Positions 8,472-16,646 of a stretch of 64,000 bases of DNA are shown here, piece by piece (position 1 is the first letter of the stretch; the number at the start of each line of letters is the position of its first letter). The notes beneath the pieces are model-generated. The model was not told where the DNA came from and ran no database searches. It saw only the letters and a list, made by a program, of their open reading frames with translations. Source of the stretch: Rhodoplanes sp046000175. GTDB taxonomy: Bacteria; Pseudomonadota; Alphaproteobacteria; Rhizobiales; Xanthobacteraceae. The DNA is taken from the NCBI RefSeq assembly GCF_046000175.1, contig NZ_JBEOMB010000012.1, forward strand, positions 3,896 to 67,895, given 5' to 3'. Made by a program: the position numbers and the translations under genes.

Positions 8472-8861
8472 ATGCGGGAATTGTAAAGCAGATGAGGAAA
8501 TCCGCAATGAAGGCCGCAAACTTTGACATCTCGGTTGGGGCGTGTCGCGAAATAGATATTGTGCGACACCATGCGGAGGCGTTTTTGTCAATGGCTCCCC
8601 TTCGGTGAATCGAAGGGTGAATTTCATCTTGAACAGCAGTAGTCAAATCGAGGGCTGACGGGTCGGGAGCGCGATGTGCCCTTCTTAGGGCGCCCGGCTG
8701 ATCGGCCGGCTCAGGGTAATCAAAGCTCTGTGGATCGGCCGTTTCTTTCTTCCCTGAGAACACACTCCCCTGTGTTGAATATACAAGAAGATATTAGAGA
8801 GCGCGGCTCGTTCCGAGATGGCGCACAACAGAGCCATTTCTCGGCATCCCGAGTGCAAAAA
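8472..8861. other. intergenic region upstream of the toxin-antitoxin operon, AT-rich near the iterons
   Basis: No gene is supported here. The right-hand part (about 8760-8805) is more AT-rich than its surroundings (TTGAATATACAAGAAG) and leads to a CTCGG/CCGAG hairpin at about 8840-8853 and then the iterons. It should carry the antitoxin promoter and may be the DNA-unwinding part of the origin. Confidence 0.5.
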
Positions 8862-8980
8862 TCTCGGGTCAGAACCCACACTTTCTCGTGTCAGAACCCA
8901 CACTCTCTCGGGTCAAAACCCACAGCCCAAGGACGTTAAAAAACGGCTCAGTCGAGCCGGTCTCGTGTCAGAACCCACAC
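8862..8980. repeat. iterons of a plasmid-type replication origin (4 copies)
   Basis: Four near-identical 20-mers begin at 8862, 8884, 8906 and 8961 with consensus TCTCGkGTCArAACCCACAC. The first three are spaced exactly 22 bases (two helical turns); the fourth is 55 bases further on, again a half-multiple of 22. They lie directly after the stop codon of the RepA-type gene and next to an AT-rich stretch. This is the layout of an iteron-controlled oriV bound by the initiator. Confidence 0.8.
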
Positions 8981-8981
8981 C

Positions 8982-10466
8982 TCATCGACCTGCGAGCCAT
9001 TGCTCGAATGGAGCGATTCGGTCGCTGTACCGCTGTGCCGTCGCATCGGCACGCTTGAACTCGAACATCATCTTCTGGAGAGAGCCTCTGAGGCCAGCCG
9101 TCCCCTTCCGGGCAATCTCCTCGATTTCCGTCTGCTCGGGGGCGGCGAGGGTTGCGAAGATCGCATTTGCCTCGTTGCGCCGATAACTTTCGTAGGCGTA
9201 CCGTTGCCGCTCTTCGTCGTCTCTTTGCCGGCGCGCCGCCTCCCGGGCGGCTGCGGCCTGGTCCGTGGCTTGGCGCGCCATGTACGGAGCGATGTACTGC
9301 CTGAGGCCGCCAAGGGTCTGTACATCGAAGCGGGTCGCCGCTGCCGCGGCGAGGGCAAAATCAAGGAAGCGTGTGGCATCGTCGAACGGAATTTCTGCGA
9401 GGATGTCCTTTGCCGTCTCTACGTCCTTCGAATTGACGTATGCGATCGAGGCGGCGGGCTGGCCTGTGCGTTTTTCCGCGAAGAGGTACGCGAGTTTCAG
9501 GGGTTCCCCGACCTCCTTCTGCTGGGGTTCGAATTGGGCCTCCACGCGGCCCGCCTGCTGCCGGCGGTAGAAGCGAGCATAGTCCTCGAAGAAGGTGTTT
9601 CCTGGTCGGAAGCTGACGACCCAGCCGCCTTGCGATTTGCTCTTGGCCTTCGCGAGCGTAAACGAAGCGAGGACGCCTTCCTCAACGAGTTGGGTGAGGT
9701 GCGTGCCGATTTGACGGCGAATATCGGATTCGTACCGGAGGACAGTAAGCCCACCGAGCCACTCTGCGCAGATGTCGTCGTATCGCTTGACGAACTCCAG
9801 GTGGCTCCCATTGGCGCCCGTGTACAGGTTTGCGAAGTGAAAAAAGATGCGCATGTACAGCGCCTGTCCGACGGTCCCAAGGCGCTGCATGAGTGCGTGG
9901 TTCAAGCAAGTGAAATGCTCGTCCTCCAGGGAGCGGACGATCGGTGCCGCGAGCGTGATAGTGCATGCCTCGATCGGATCGCTTGGAAACTCCCGGCGTT
10001 CGATGAGGATCTCCGGGAAGACGGTGAACGAGTGCTCCTGAAATGTGCCCCCTGGCTTTTTGAAATGCGTTTTGACGAAGGTGTAATGGATCTCATGGAG
10101 GGCGCGTGAGAGTTGCTCGCTGTCGCGGCCGCCCCAATCCTTGCGGCCGATGAGCCGGCCGATCTCCCGCTTCGTGAAGTGGATTTCTGATCGAACCGGT
10201 TTGCCGTAGTCGGAGTGCTTCTTGATCAGGGCGACGAAGATTTTGTGTGCGAGTGGTCCTGGCTGGCCGAGCTTGGGATCGGGGCGGATCACGATGTGCT
10301 TGTCGACAATACCGCTGTTGAGTTCGATTTCGGCTGTGCGCGTCACGGCGCTCTTTTGGTCGTGGCAGAACAGAGCACCGGCGATCCTCAGGAGCGTGCT
10401 CTCCATGTAGAGTTTCGAGCTTTCGATGCTCGCTGGCTTCTCGGATCCCGTTGCCTTCCGTTCCAT
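8982..10466 (-). CDS. plasmid replication initiator protein RepA-type
   Basis: 494 residues from ATG 10466. The N-terminal half has the initiator pattern with segments KLGQPGPLAHKIFVALIKKH, FTKREIGRLIGRKDWGGRDS and LHEIHYTFVKTHF, and a second winged-helix-like section around VTVLRYESDIRRQIGTHLTQL (as GGLTVLRYESDIRRQIGTHL). The last 110 residues are a charged, Ala/Arg-rich helix. Family members start replication of iteron plasmids in alphaproteobacteria. The four iterons just past its stop codon are the expected binding sites. A full initiator inside an integrated element implies an autonomously replicating excised form. Confidence 0.82.
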   Translation of the reverse strand: MERKATGSEKPASIESSKLYMESTLLRIAGALFCHDQKSAVTRTAEIELNSGIVDKHIVIRPDPKLGQPGPLAHKIFVALIKKHSDYGKPVRSEIHFTKREIGRLIGRKDWGGRDSEQLSRALHEIHYTFVKTHFKKPGGTFQEHSFTVFPEILIERREFPSDPIEACTITLAAPIVRSLEDEHFTCLNHALMQRLGTVGQALYMRIFFHFANLYTGANGSHLEFVKRYDDICAEWLGGLTVLRYESDIRRQIGTHLTQLVEEGVLASFTLAKAKSKSQGGWVVSFRPGNTFFEDYARFYRRQQAGRVEAQFEPQQKEVGEPLKLAYLFAEKRTGQPAASIAYVNSKDVETAKDILAEIPFDDATRFLDFALAAAAATRFDVQTLGGLRQYIAPYMARQATDQAAAAREAARRQRDDEERQRYAYESYRRNEANAIFATLAAPEQTEIEEIARKGTAGLRGSLQKMMFEFKRADATAQRYSDRIAPFEQWLAGR

Positions 10467-10523
10467 ACGTACCGCTCATTATAGCGGCATCAACGGGACA
10501 CTCAGCGCGAGCGTGTGGACAGG

Positions 10524-11261
10524 TCAGTATGCCGGAGGAGAAGGCGGATCGATCGGACGCAGCGGGTCGGGCGGCCGGTTCTGCTCTGATGCGCCGAGCA
10601 ATGGGAGCAGCGGCGACAGCAGTCGGTGCAAGCTTCCCACGAGCACGTTCGTTTCCCTGTTGCGTTCGGTCAGCTCTTTGATCTGTGTGTCCTTCGTGAC
10701 GATCTGTCCGCGGAGGAACGCGTTCTCGCGCTCGATCGCCTTCACGTAGCGCTCCTCTGCGGCGACAGGCTGCGACAGGTTGGGGCTTGTCGGAGCTTGT
10801 CGCAGCTCGTCTTGCTCGACTTCATTACCGCGACCTGTCGCGACAGGTCGCGACTGGTCGGGACTTGTCGGAGTCTCCTGTCGTGGCCTGTCGCTCGGCT
10901 CTACAGCGGCGCCGGAAGGGGCGACAGGCTGCGACATGTCGTGGCCTGTCGTGACTGGTCGCACCTCCTCGATGTATGCGATGTGCTTCGCGACCGACTC
11001 AGGATCTATGAGGTACTTCTCACCGAATGGGGTTTCGATCCGACGGCAGTCTAGGTGTCCCTTCGCGCAATAGCGCTGAATGCTTCGGGGAGTGCGCGGA
11101 TGCCCGGCGTGCTCATAGCGAGCGAGCGCGTCCTCGATCGTGAGAGTGAAGTCGCTGTCCGAGCGAAAGGTGGGTTGTCGTGGGCTGTCTTCGCTGGTCG
11201 CGACCTGTCGCGACAGGTCGGGGCCTGTCGCCGTCTCTTGTCGCAGGTTGTCGTCGCTCAT
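10524..11261 (-). CDS. HTH DNA-binding protein with PVAT-type repeats and coiled coil
   Basis: 245 residues from ATG 11261. Residues about 35-100 form a MerR/plasmid-type helix-turn-helix (LTIEDALARYEHAGHPRTPR then SIQRYCAKGHLDCRRI). Before and after it are short repeated peptides of the form SRPVATGR, SQPVAPSG and SRQVATSE, encoded by many copies of CGACAGG/CCTGTCG. The C-terminal part is a coiled coil (ERYVKAIERENAFLRGQIVT) with a Pro-rich tail. Such proteins accompany replication genes on alphaproteobacterial plasmids. The palindromes inside the gene suggest binding to its own coding region; that is inference. Confidence 0.65.
   Translation of the reverse strand: MSDDNLRQETATGPDLSRQVATSEDSPRQPTFRSDSDFTLTIEDALARYEHAGHPRTPRSIQRYCAKGHLDCRRIETPFGEKYLIDPESVAKHIAYIEEVRPVTTGHDMSQPVAPSGAAVEPSDRPRQETPTSPDQSRPVATGRGNEVEQDELRQAPTSPNLSQPVAAEERYVKAIERENAFLRGQIVTKDTQIKELTERNRETNVLVGSLHRLLSPLLPLLGASEQNRPPDPLRPIDPPSPPAY
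10829..10852. repeat. 24-bp perfect palindrome inside the HTH gene
   Basis: The half-site CGCGACCTGTCG is followed at once by its exact reverse complement. The same inner 20 bases recur at 11201-11220 in the same gene, and related CCTGTCG/CGACAGG words occur repeatedly between 10760 and 11240. The palindromes fall in the low-complexity parts of the protein, so coding constraint there is weak. Confidence 0.85.
11201..11220. repeat. 20-bp perfect palindrome, second copy
   Basis: The half-site CGACCTGTCG is followed by its exact reverse complement; it matches the core of the palindrome at 10829-10852. It lies about 40 bases inside the 5' end of the HTH gene, a plausible autoregulatory or partition site. 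Confidence 0.85.
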
Positions 11262-11397
11262 GCAGTGATGATAGCGCGGCGCAACCAAGCGTGGCCGGCT
11301 TATCCCCAAAGCGCTTGATAGGGAAGAAATCCGGGTGGTCGCCGTGGTGTAGAAGTGGCGGGGCTGGCGATGTGATTTCGTTCAACGAAAATCTGAT

Positions 11398-11637
11398 CTA
11401 GCGATCGACGCACTGTTGGCAGATGCCGTATTGGCCCGCACCAGACGTAAACATCTCGAATGGTTGTCCACAGTGGATGCAGCGGGGTCGCGTATCGCAT
11501 CCTGACAATCCAAGCCGTGCCAGTCGCTCGTTCCGCTCACGCATCCATTCTTGCTTTCGTTGAGCTGCGGCGTCTGCATCGACCTGTGCCCATTTCCAGT
11601 CGTCATCAGCCACGGGAGCCTCCGTCCGTCGGATCAT
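11398..11637 (-). CDS. small zinc-ribbon protein, 79 aa
   Basis: 79 residues from ATG 11637; the open frame continues upstream to 11763 but without protein-like sequence. The N-terminal part is Trp- and Arg-rich (DDDWKWAQVDADAAAQRKQEW). The C-terminal part has two Cys-x2-Cys pairs (CIHC and CQQC) about 23 residues apart, consistent with a zinc ribbon. No family is recognised. It lies between the HTH gene and the AlpA regulator on the same strand, so it probably belongs to the element's control region. Confidence 0.6.
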   Translation of the reverse strand: MIRRTEAPVADDDWKWAQVDADAAAQRKQEWMRERNERLARLGLSGCDTRPRCIHCGQPFEMFTSGAGQYGICQQCVDR

Positions 11638-11728
11638 AAGGTTCGAACTGGAGGAACGCTGCATCGAGCGGGGAAAGAACCGTTGCTGAATTGGGAAGCC
11701 CCGGGTTGGACCCCGGGGCTCCACCCAA

Positions 11729-11935
11729 TCAAGAAGGAGATGCGTTGGCGCGTGAAGCGACACGCTCGTCTATCCATGCTTCCACTTCATCGGCGACCCA
11801 CGCGACTCTGCAGGCGCCCAGCCGTACCCGCAGGGGGAATGAGCCGGCGACTTCGAGCCGCGCAATGTGCGCGAACGAGTAGGGCACGCCATAGATCGAT
11901 TTCAATTCCTTCTTCGATACCAGTTTCCGTGTCAT
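11729..11935 (-). CDS. AlpA-type HTH regulator
   Basis: 68 residues from ATG 11935, with AGGGAG six bases upstream. The sequence follows the AlpA/prophage CP4-57 regulator pattern: LVSKKELKSIYGVPYSFAHI (helix-turn-helix), FPLRVRLGACRVAWVADEVE (wing) and AWIDERVA at the end. AlpA proteins activate integrase expression or act as excisionase partners for P4-type integrases. The integrase gene is immediately upstream on the same strand, which supports that role here. Confidence 0.85.
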   Translation of the reverse strand: MTRKLVSKKELKSIYGVPYSFAHIARLEVAGSFPLRVRLGACRVAWVADEVEAWIDERVASRANASPS

Positions 11936-12126
11936 CGGACACTCCCTCGTGAGAGGGAGCATCGCGATGCTCGCCAGGAACCAGCTAGCGGGCAGGGCGA
12001 ACTATACGCTTCACGCTATGAGGGTGAAAGGCGTTCTCTGCGCTTCGGTGAATCTTTTGCGTCGGGACGGTCGCCTGAAAGCGACCCATACTCGGATTGA
12101 GCGCGCATCAGTTCCAACAAGTGAGA

Positions 12127-13314
12127 TTATTTCCGCGATCTGAAATCGTCGAGCAGATCGGCCCACGCCTGCATCAGCTTCACGCGCTCCGGCCAGTAGG
12201 TGGCGCGGTTATAGATCCGCCGGATGACGTTTTCGTCCTGGTGACCGAGCGCGGCCTCGATCACATCCGGATCGAAGCCGCGGGCGTTCAAGATCGTGCT
12301 CGCGGACGAGCGGAAGCCGTGGGCGGTCATCTCGTCCTTCTCGTAGCCCATGCGGCGGAGCGCCGAATTCATCGCATTCTCCGACAGCGGGCGTCGGTTG
12401 GAGCGGATCGACGGGAAGACGAGTTCGCCGTGGTCGGAGAGCGGCCAGATTTCCTTGAGAACTGCCATGGCCTGCTGTGAGAGCGGGACGTCATGGGGAC
12501 GGCGCATCTTCAGCCGCTCGGCCGGAATGCGCCATCGCGCTTTCTCAAAGTCAATCTCCTCGCGGCGAGTGCCACGCACCTCCCCGGGTCGCGCGCAGGT
12601 GAGGGCAGTGAGCTTCAGCGCCGCCGTGAGGGTCGGCCAGCCGTCATATTCGTCGATCGAGTTCATGAGCGCCCCGAGGTGCTTCTCGTCGACGATCGCG
12701 GGGCGATGCTGGACCTTGGGCGGCTGGAGGGCTCCCTTCAGGGGAAGGGTCGGATCGGCCTCGGCGCGCAGCGTGACGATGGCGAGGCGGAATACGCTGC
12801 CGATGGCGCCGCGGAGCCGCCGAGCGCTTTCGCGACGGCCACTCTTTTCGACACGGCGGAGCACGTCGAGGATCTCGGCGGGCTTGATGTCGGCGATCGG
12901 ACGGTTGGCGAGCGGGGCAGCTAGGTCCTGAAGCAGCCAACGCAGCTTCTTGACCGTCATCGAGGCCGCCTCGTTCGCCTCTTTGTTCGCAATGTACTCC
13001 TCGGCCACGATCCCGAACGTGTTGCGGGTGGCGGCCTCGGCCGCGAGCCGATCCTGCTTCTTTTGGATTGAAGGATCGGTTCCGTCGAGCAGGAGGCGTT
13101 TTGCATCGTCGCGGCGGCGCCGGGCTTCCGCCAATTGCAGCAGCGGGTACGGCCCGAAGGAGAGGAGCTTCTCGCGTCCGAGGTAGCGGTACTTCAGGCG
13201 CCACAGCTTGCCGCCGCTCGGGCTAACGACGAGGTATAGCCCGCCGCCATCGGAGAGCTTGAACGGCTTGTCGCGGGGCTTCGCGGCACGGATCGCGGCG
13301 TCGGTCAGCGACAT
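12127..13314 (-). CDS. tyrosine recombinase, P4-type integrase of element 1
   Basis: 395 residues from ATG 13314. The N-terminal DUF4102 arm-binding domain is clear (MSLTDAAIRAAKPRDKPFKL, GGGLYLVV, LSFGPYPLLQLAEARRRR). The catalytic domain contains LTCARPGEVRG (first Arg), HGFRSSAST (His-x2-Arg), LGHQ and the nucleophile in RRIYNRATY. The gene lies 163 bases from the tRNA-Phe fragment and is transcribed in the same direction as that tRNA, away from it. This is the usual layout for P4-family integrases, so it should be the integrase that placed element 1 at this site. Confidence 0.92.
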   Translation of the reverse strand: MSLTDAAIRAAKPRDKPFKLSDGGGLYLVVSPSGGKLWRLKYRYLGREKLLSFGPYPLLQLAEARRRRDDAKRLLLDGTDPSIQKKQDRLAAEAATRNTFGIVAEEYIANKEANEAASMTVKKLRWLLQDLAAPLANRPIADIKPAEILDVLRRVEKSGRRESARRLRGAIGSVFRLAIVTLRAEADPTLPLKGALQPPKVQHRPAIVDEKHLGALMNSIDEYDGWPTLTAALKLTALTCARPGEVRGTRREEIDFEKARWRIPAERLKMRRPHDVPLSQQAMAVLKEIWPLSDHGELVFPSIRSNRRPLSENAMNSALRRMGYEKDEMTAHGFRSSASTILNARGFDPDVIEAALGHQDENVIRRIYNRATYWPERVKLMQAWADLLDDFRSRK

Positions 13315-13363
13315 GGGGGTATCGCCTCGCGCTGGGGGTATCGATGACCCCGATTCTACCCCC
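13315..13363. repeat. repeated GGGGGTATCG motifs between integrase 1 and the att site
   Basis: GGGGGTATCG occurs at 13315-13324 and 13334-13343, 19 bases apart, and its complement TACCCCC follows at 13357-13363. Short repeats between an integrase gene and its core site are typical of arm-type integrase or excisionase sites. This role is inferred from position only. Confidence 0.5.
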
Positions 13364-13477
13364 AAAATTCTGAGTAGCAATGTTCGCGCATGAGTCGCCA
13401 TGCGCACGGAAGGAGCGCGCAACTCACTGATTGCGGGGCATTTTTGAGGATTTATGGAGAGCTATGCGCAGGGGTAA

Positions 13478-13525
13478 TGGTGCCCAGGGGCGGAATCGAA
13501 CCACCGACACCGTGATTTTCAGTCA
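13478..13525 (-). other. 3' fragment of tRNA-Phe(GAA): attachment-site junction of two elements
   Basis: Read on the minus strand the 48 bases give the anticodon loop CTGAAAA with part of its stem, variable loop GTGTC, T-arm GGTGG-TTCGATT-CCGCC, the acceptor strand CCTGGGC, A and CCA. This is the 3' half of an alphaproteobacterial tRNA-Phe; the 5' half is absent, so the tRNA is not functional. Such fragments mark integration sites. Integrase 1 starts to the left and integrase 2 to the right of it. Confidence 0.9.
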
Positions 13526-13704
13526 TGCAGAAGTGGATTTCGGCGAACGCCGGCGGACGTCATGAATTGAACAAGCTGTTGGCGGATCAATGGAAAGTAT
13601 TCGACCTCGTTCGGAGCTGTTCGTGGGCAGCCGGATCATTCTGTGTCCCCCGTGTGTCCCCGAAAACTGCAGTCACGGTCTCCGGCCGATCGTCACGGGA
13701 TCCG

Positions 13705-14997
13705 ATGGCCATGCGAAAAACACTGACAGACGTCCTGGTCAGGGGTGCGAAGCCGCCAGGGACCGGGCGCCTCGAATTGACTGACGAGCGGTGCTCGGGC
13801 TTGGCGTTTCGTGTCACGGCTGGAGGCGTTCGAACCTGGTGCTTCCGCTTTCGCGACCCTCGGTCGGGCAAGACGACCCGCGCGACGATCGGAACCTATC
13901 CGGATGTTTCATTGGCTCGCGCCCGCGAGCGCGCCGAGGATCTTCGCCGTGAGGTTGCGGACGGCCGCAACCCGGTCGCGCGAAAGCGGCAGGAGCGGGC
14001 CGAGGCGCCGACGAAGACATTCCAAGCTCTCGCAAATCGCTACCTCGACGAGCACGCCCGGCGGTTCAAGCGTTCCGCGGATGCCGACGAGCGAAACCTT
14101 CGCCTTCATGTCCTTCCGGAATGGAGCGATCGTCCGTACGACCAGATCGCTCGCCGTGATGTGATCAGCCTCGTGGAGAAGCTGGTCGCTGTCGGAAAGC
14201 CGGTCCTCGCGAACCGGGTGCATGCGCTCGTCTCGTCGATCTACTCGTTCGCGCTCGACGCTGATCTTGTCGACAGAAACCCCGCCGCGAGGCTTCGAAA
14301 GCGCGGAGTCGAGACAACGCGCACGCGTGTTCTATCGGATGATGAGCTGCGCTTGTTCTGGAAGCGATCGGTGCTGCCTCCTGTGTCGAAGCCGGTCGGT
14401 CTTGCTCTTCGCTTGTGTTTGTCGACTGGGATGAGAGCTGGTGAAGTCGCGGGGCTCGCTCGTCGCGAACTCGTGTTCCTCGAGGACCCGATACGCGCCG
14501 CGGCCTTGATTCCGGGCGATCGGGTCAAGAACGGCCAAGCCTGTTATGTGCCGTTCGCCACCCTGGCGCTCGATACGATACGTGAGGCGATCCGCATGGC
14601 TGGCGACAAGAACGACCATGTGTTTCCGTCGCGCACTATCGATGGGCCGATCGACGGACATGCACTCGCAGTGGCGATGAGCCGCCTTGCCGACGTGGTC
14701 CCGGATGGCTTGCCCGGTGCAGAGACCTGGAAAGCGAGCCCGCCGACACCACACGATTTGCGGCGGACGTGTGCAACACGATTGGCAAGCCTCGGTGTCG
14801 CGCGTGAAGACGTGTCCGCAGTTCTGCATCACATCAGAACGGACATCACGGGCCGTGTTTACGACCATTACGAACGTGCCAAGGAAAAGCGAGCCGCTTT
14901 GGAGCTTTGGGCTTCCTTCCTTGGCCGGATATTGGAAACCGGCTGCGCTCCTGATGTCAACTCGCCGGATCGGCAAGCGTCGACGATTGATGCCTGA
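13705..14997 (+). CDS. tyrosine recombinase, integrase of element 2
   Basis: 430 residues from ATG 13705 (or ATG 13711). The open frame reaches back to 13525 but enters the att site, so a later start is required. N-terminal DUF4102-like section: KPPGTGRLELTDERCSGLAF, with GKTTRATIGTYPDVSLARAR. Catalytic motifs: LSTGMRAGEVAGLAR, PHDLRRTCATRLASLGV, VLHHIRTDITGRVYDHY. It is of the same broad family as integrase 1 but clearly diverged. It begins the second element, whose backbone resembles ICEs that insert into tRNA-Phe through an IntS-type enzyme. Confidence 0.92.
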   Translation: MAMRKTLTDVLVRGAKPPGTGRLELTDERCSGLAFRVTAGGVRTWCFRFRDPRSGKTTRATIGTYPDVSLARARERAEDLRREVADGRNPVARKRQERAEAPTKTFQALANRYLDEHARRFKRSADADERNLRLHVLPEWSDRPYDQIARRDVISLVEKLVAVGKPVLANRVHALVSSIYSFALDADLVDRNPAARLRKRGVETTRTRVLSDDELRLFWKRSVLPPVSKPVGLALRLCLSTGMRAGEVAGLARRELVFLEDPIRAAALIPGDRVKNGQACYVPFATLALDTIREAIRMAGDKNDHVFPSRTIDGPIDGHALAVAMSRLADVVPDGLPGAETWKASPPTPHDLRRTCATRLASLGVAREDVSAVLHHIRTDITGRVYDHYERAKEKRAALELWASFLGRILETGCAPDVNSPDRQASTIDA

Positions 14998-15068
14998 GCG
15001 AATCGTTGAAGAAGCCGCAGCCGATCAGCGTCCGAGGGCTCCGCAGAGCGAGAGATCGGCGCATTCGC

Positions 15069-15118
15069 CGTGACGGGATTGGAGGCTGAGAGAGAGGCTC
15101 TCGGCCGGCCCGTCGTGG
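15069..15118 (+). promoter_or_regulatory. conserved leader upstream of ardC (copy 1)
   Basis: The roughly 48-base sequence, with core words CGTGACGG, TTGGAGG, GAGAGAGAGG, CGGCCGGCC and GTCGTGG in order, recurs with few changes before the parB gene (16647-16694). Both copies end about 10 bases before the start codon. A shared transcription or translation control is inferred. Confidence 0.6.
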
Positions 15119-15127
15119 GGATGCGCC

Positions 15128-16120
15128 ATGACCCGGATGCAGGCGAGTGCCGCGGCTCGCGGCCGGACCGCGAACGACCGGACCAACCTTTACGAAGAGA
15201 TCACGACGACGATCATGGCCGAGCTCGCGGCCGACCGCGTGCCGTGGGTTCAGCCGTGGGGATCCTCGGCGGTGCGGGCGCCGCTCACGATGCCGAAGAA
15301 CGCAGCGACGGGACGGCGGTACTCCGGGATCAACGTGCTCATCCTGTGGGGCGCGGTGGTCGCGCTCGGGTTCTCGTCGCAGAGCTGGCTCACATTTCGT
15401 CAGGCGCTCGCGCTCGGCGGCAGTGTCCGCAAGGGCGAACGGGGGACCACGGTGGTGTTCGCCGATCGCTTCGTTCCCGACCGCGAGCGCGAGCGGGCGC
15501 GCGAGACCGGCGAGGATGCGCAGGCCATCCCGTTTCTCAAGCGGTTCACGGTCTTCAACGCCGAGCAGTGTGACGGCCTTCCGGACGGGGTCGCGGCAGC
15601 GGCTCCGCCGGTCGAGACCGGCCTGATCCTGCCACAGGCCGAAGCCCTGATCCGCGCCACCGGAGCGGACATCAGGATCGGCGGCGATCGCGCCTTCTAC
15701 GACGTGACGGCCGACACCATCCGGGTGCCGCCGCCGCAGGCCTATTTCGAGCCGGTGAACTGGCATCGGACCGCGCTGCACGAGCTCGGGCACTGGTCGG
15801 GCGCCAAGCACCGGCTGGCCCGCGACCTGTCCGGATCCTTCGGCTCGAAGATGTACGCCCAGGAGGAGCTCGTCGCCGAGATGACGGCGGCGTTCGCGTG
15901 TGCGTCGCTCGGCATCGTGCCGACCGTGCGGCATGCCGACTATCTCGGTTCCTGGCTCGACGTGATGCGGGAGGACAATCGAGCCATCGTCCGCGCCGCT
16001 TCGGCCGCGTCCAAGGCCGCGGACTATCTGCTCGCCTTTCAGACGGACCTCGACGCTCGCGGCTCCATTTCGGCTCCGGATCGTCGGTTCACTGGTCACG
16101 AGCACGCCGACGCGATCTGA
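15128..16120 (+). CDS. ardC: ArdC-like antirestriction protein (ssDNA-binding plus zincin domain)
   Basis: 330 residues from ATG 15128. Residues 18-150 form the ArdC N-terminal single-stranded DNA-binding domain (LYEEITTTIMAELAADRVPW, RYSGINVLILWGA, WLTFRQALALGGSVRKGERG). The C-terminal zincin-like peptidase domain has HELGH at residues 218-222 and the distal glutamate in EELVAEMTAAF near 251. ArdC proteins protect incoming conjugative DNA from restriction. It is the first backbone gene after the integrase and is preceded by the leader shared with parB. Confidence 0.9.
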   Translation: MTRMQASAAARGRTANDRTNLYEEITTTIMAELAADRVPWVQPWGSSAVRAPLTMPKNAATGRRYSGINVLILWGAVVALGFSSQSWLTFRQALALGGSVRKGERGTTVVFADRFVPDRERERARETGEDAQAIPFLKRFTVFNAEQCDGLPDGVAAAAPPVETGLILPQAEALIRATGADIRIGGDRAFYDVTADTIRVPPPQAYFEPVNWHRTALHELGHWSGAKHRLARDLSGSFGSKMYAQEELVAEMTAAFACASLGIVPTVRHADYLGSWLDVMREDNRAIVRAASAASKAADYLLAFQTDLDARGSISAPDRRFTGHEHADAI

Positions 16121-16147
16121 CCCTCCGAAGCCCGCACCACAGGAACG

Positions 16148-16170
16148 GCCGCTCTCGGTCCGAGGGCGGC
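16148..16170. terminator. strong hairpin after ardC
   Basis: GCCGCTCTCGG and CCGAGGGCGGC pair over 11 positions with a single G-T wobble and a one-base loop. It lies 28 bases past the ardC stop. No T-run follows, so it may be a processing or attenuating structure rather than a simple terminator. Confidence 0.5.
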
Positions 16171-16232
16171 TGTCTGCGCCGTGACGGATCAGCGCCACGG
16201 CAGATCGTGGCATCCGTCGCGGAGGCACGACG

Positions 16233-16628
16233 ATGAGCAAACGGGATGGTTCGGACGCGTTCGATTACGCCGAGTACATCGAGAGCGCACTGCGCACCGA
16301 GGGCGGACATCTGTCGATCGGCCGCGGGGGCTTCACGATTCATTATGCGCGCGGCGCCACGCTCAGCGGCTACGATTGCGATCACGTGAAGGCCTGCTGC
16401 ATCGCTGCGGGCCTGCCGGTCATCGACAGCCGGACGGTTCCGTTCGACGACGTCGTGCGCCTCGCCGTCAGGGGTCCGATGCCGGCGGTCGGTGAGGATC
16501 CGAGCCCGCAGCCGTGGCACGCGTTCTCCTACGTCCCGCTCGCCGTGCTCGCGGAGGCGTACCGGGACGCCGGGGCTGAGGTGTTCAATATCGCGGCTCC
16601 CGCGGATACCGTGCCGCCGCGCGAGTGA
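16233..16628 (+). CDS. hypothetical ICE backbone protein, 131 aa
   Basis: 131 residues from ATG 16233, with GGAGG 12 bases upstream. The sequence is rich in short hydrophobic strands (HLSIGRGGFTIHYARGATLS, DHVKACCIAAGLPVIDSRTV) and ends with a Pro-rich acidic tail. There is no signal peptide or membrane segment. It lies between ardC and parB, a position where small conserved hypotheticals occur in related integrative elements. No family is recognised. Confidence 0.7.
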   Translation: MSKRDGSDAFDYAEYIESALRTEGGHLSIGRGGFTIHYARGATLSGYDCDHVKACCIAAGLPVIDSRTVPFDDVVRLAVRGPMPAVGEDPSPQPWHAFSYVPLAVLAEAYRDAGAEVFNIAAPADTVPPRE

Positions 16629-16646
16629 GAGGTCGGCGAGCCGATC

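Noticed and set aside
8862..8980. CRISPR-like array
   Set aside because: Only four units, with 2-base gaps and one large gap; spacers are missing, and the position beside repA fits iterons.
13478..13525. Functional tRNA-Phe gene
   Set aside because: The D-arm and 5' acceptor strand are absent upstream; only the 3' half is present.
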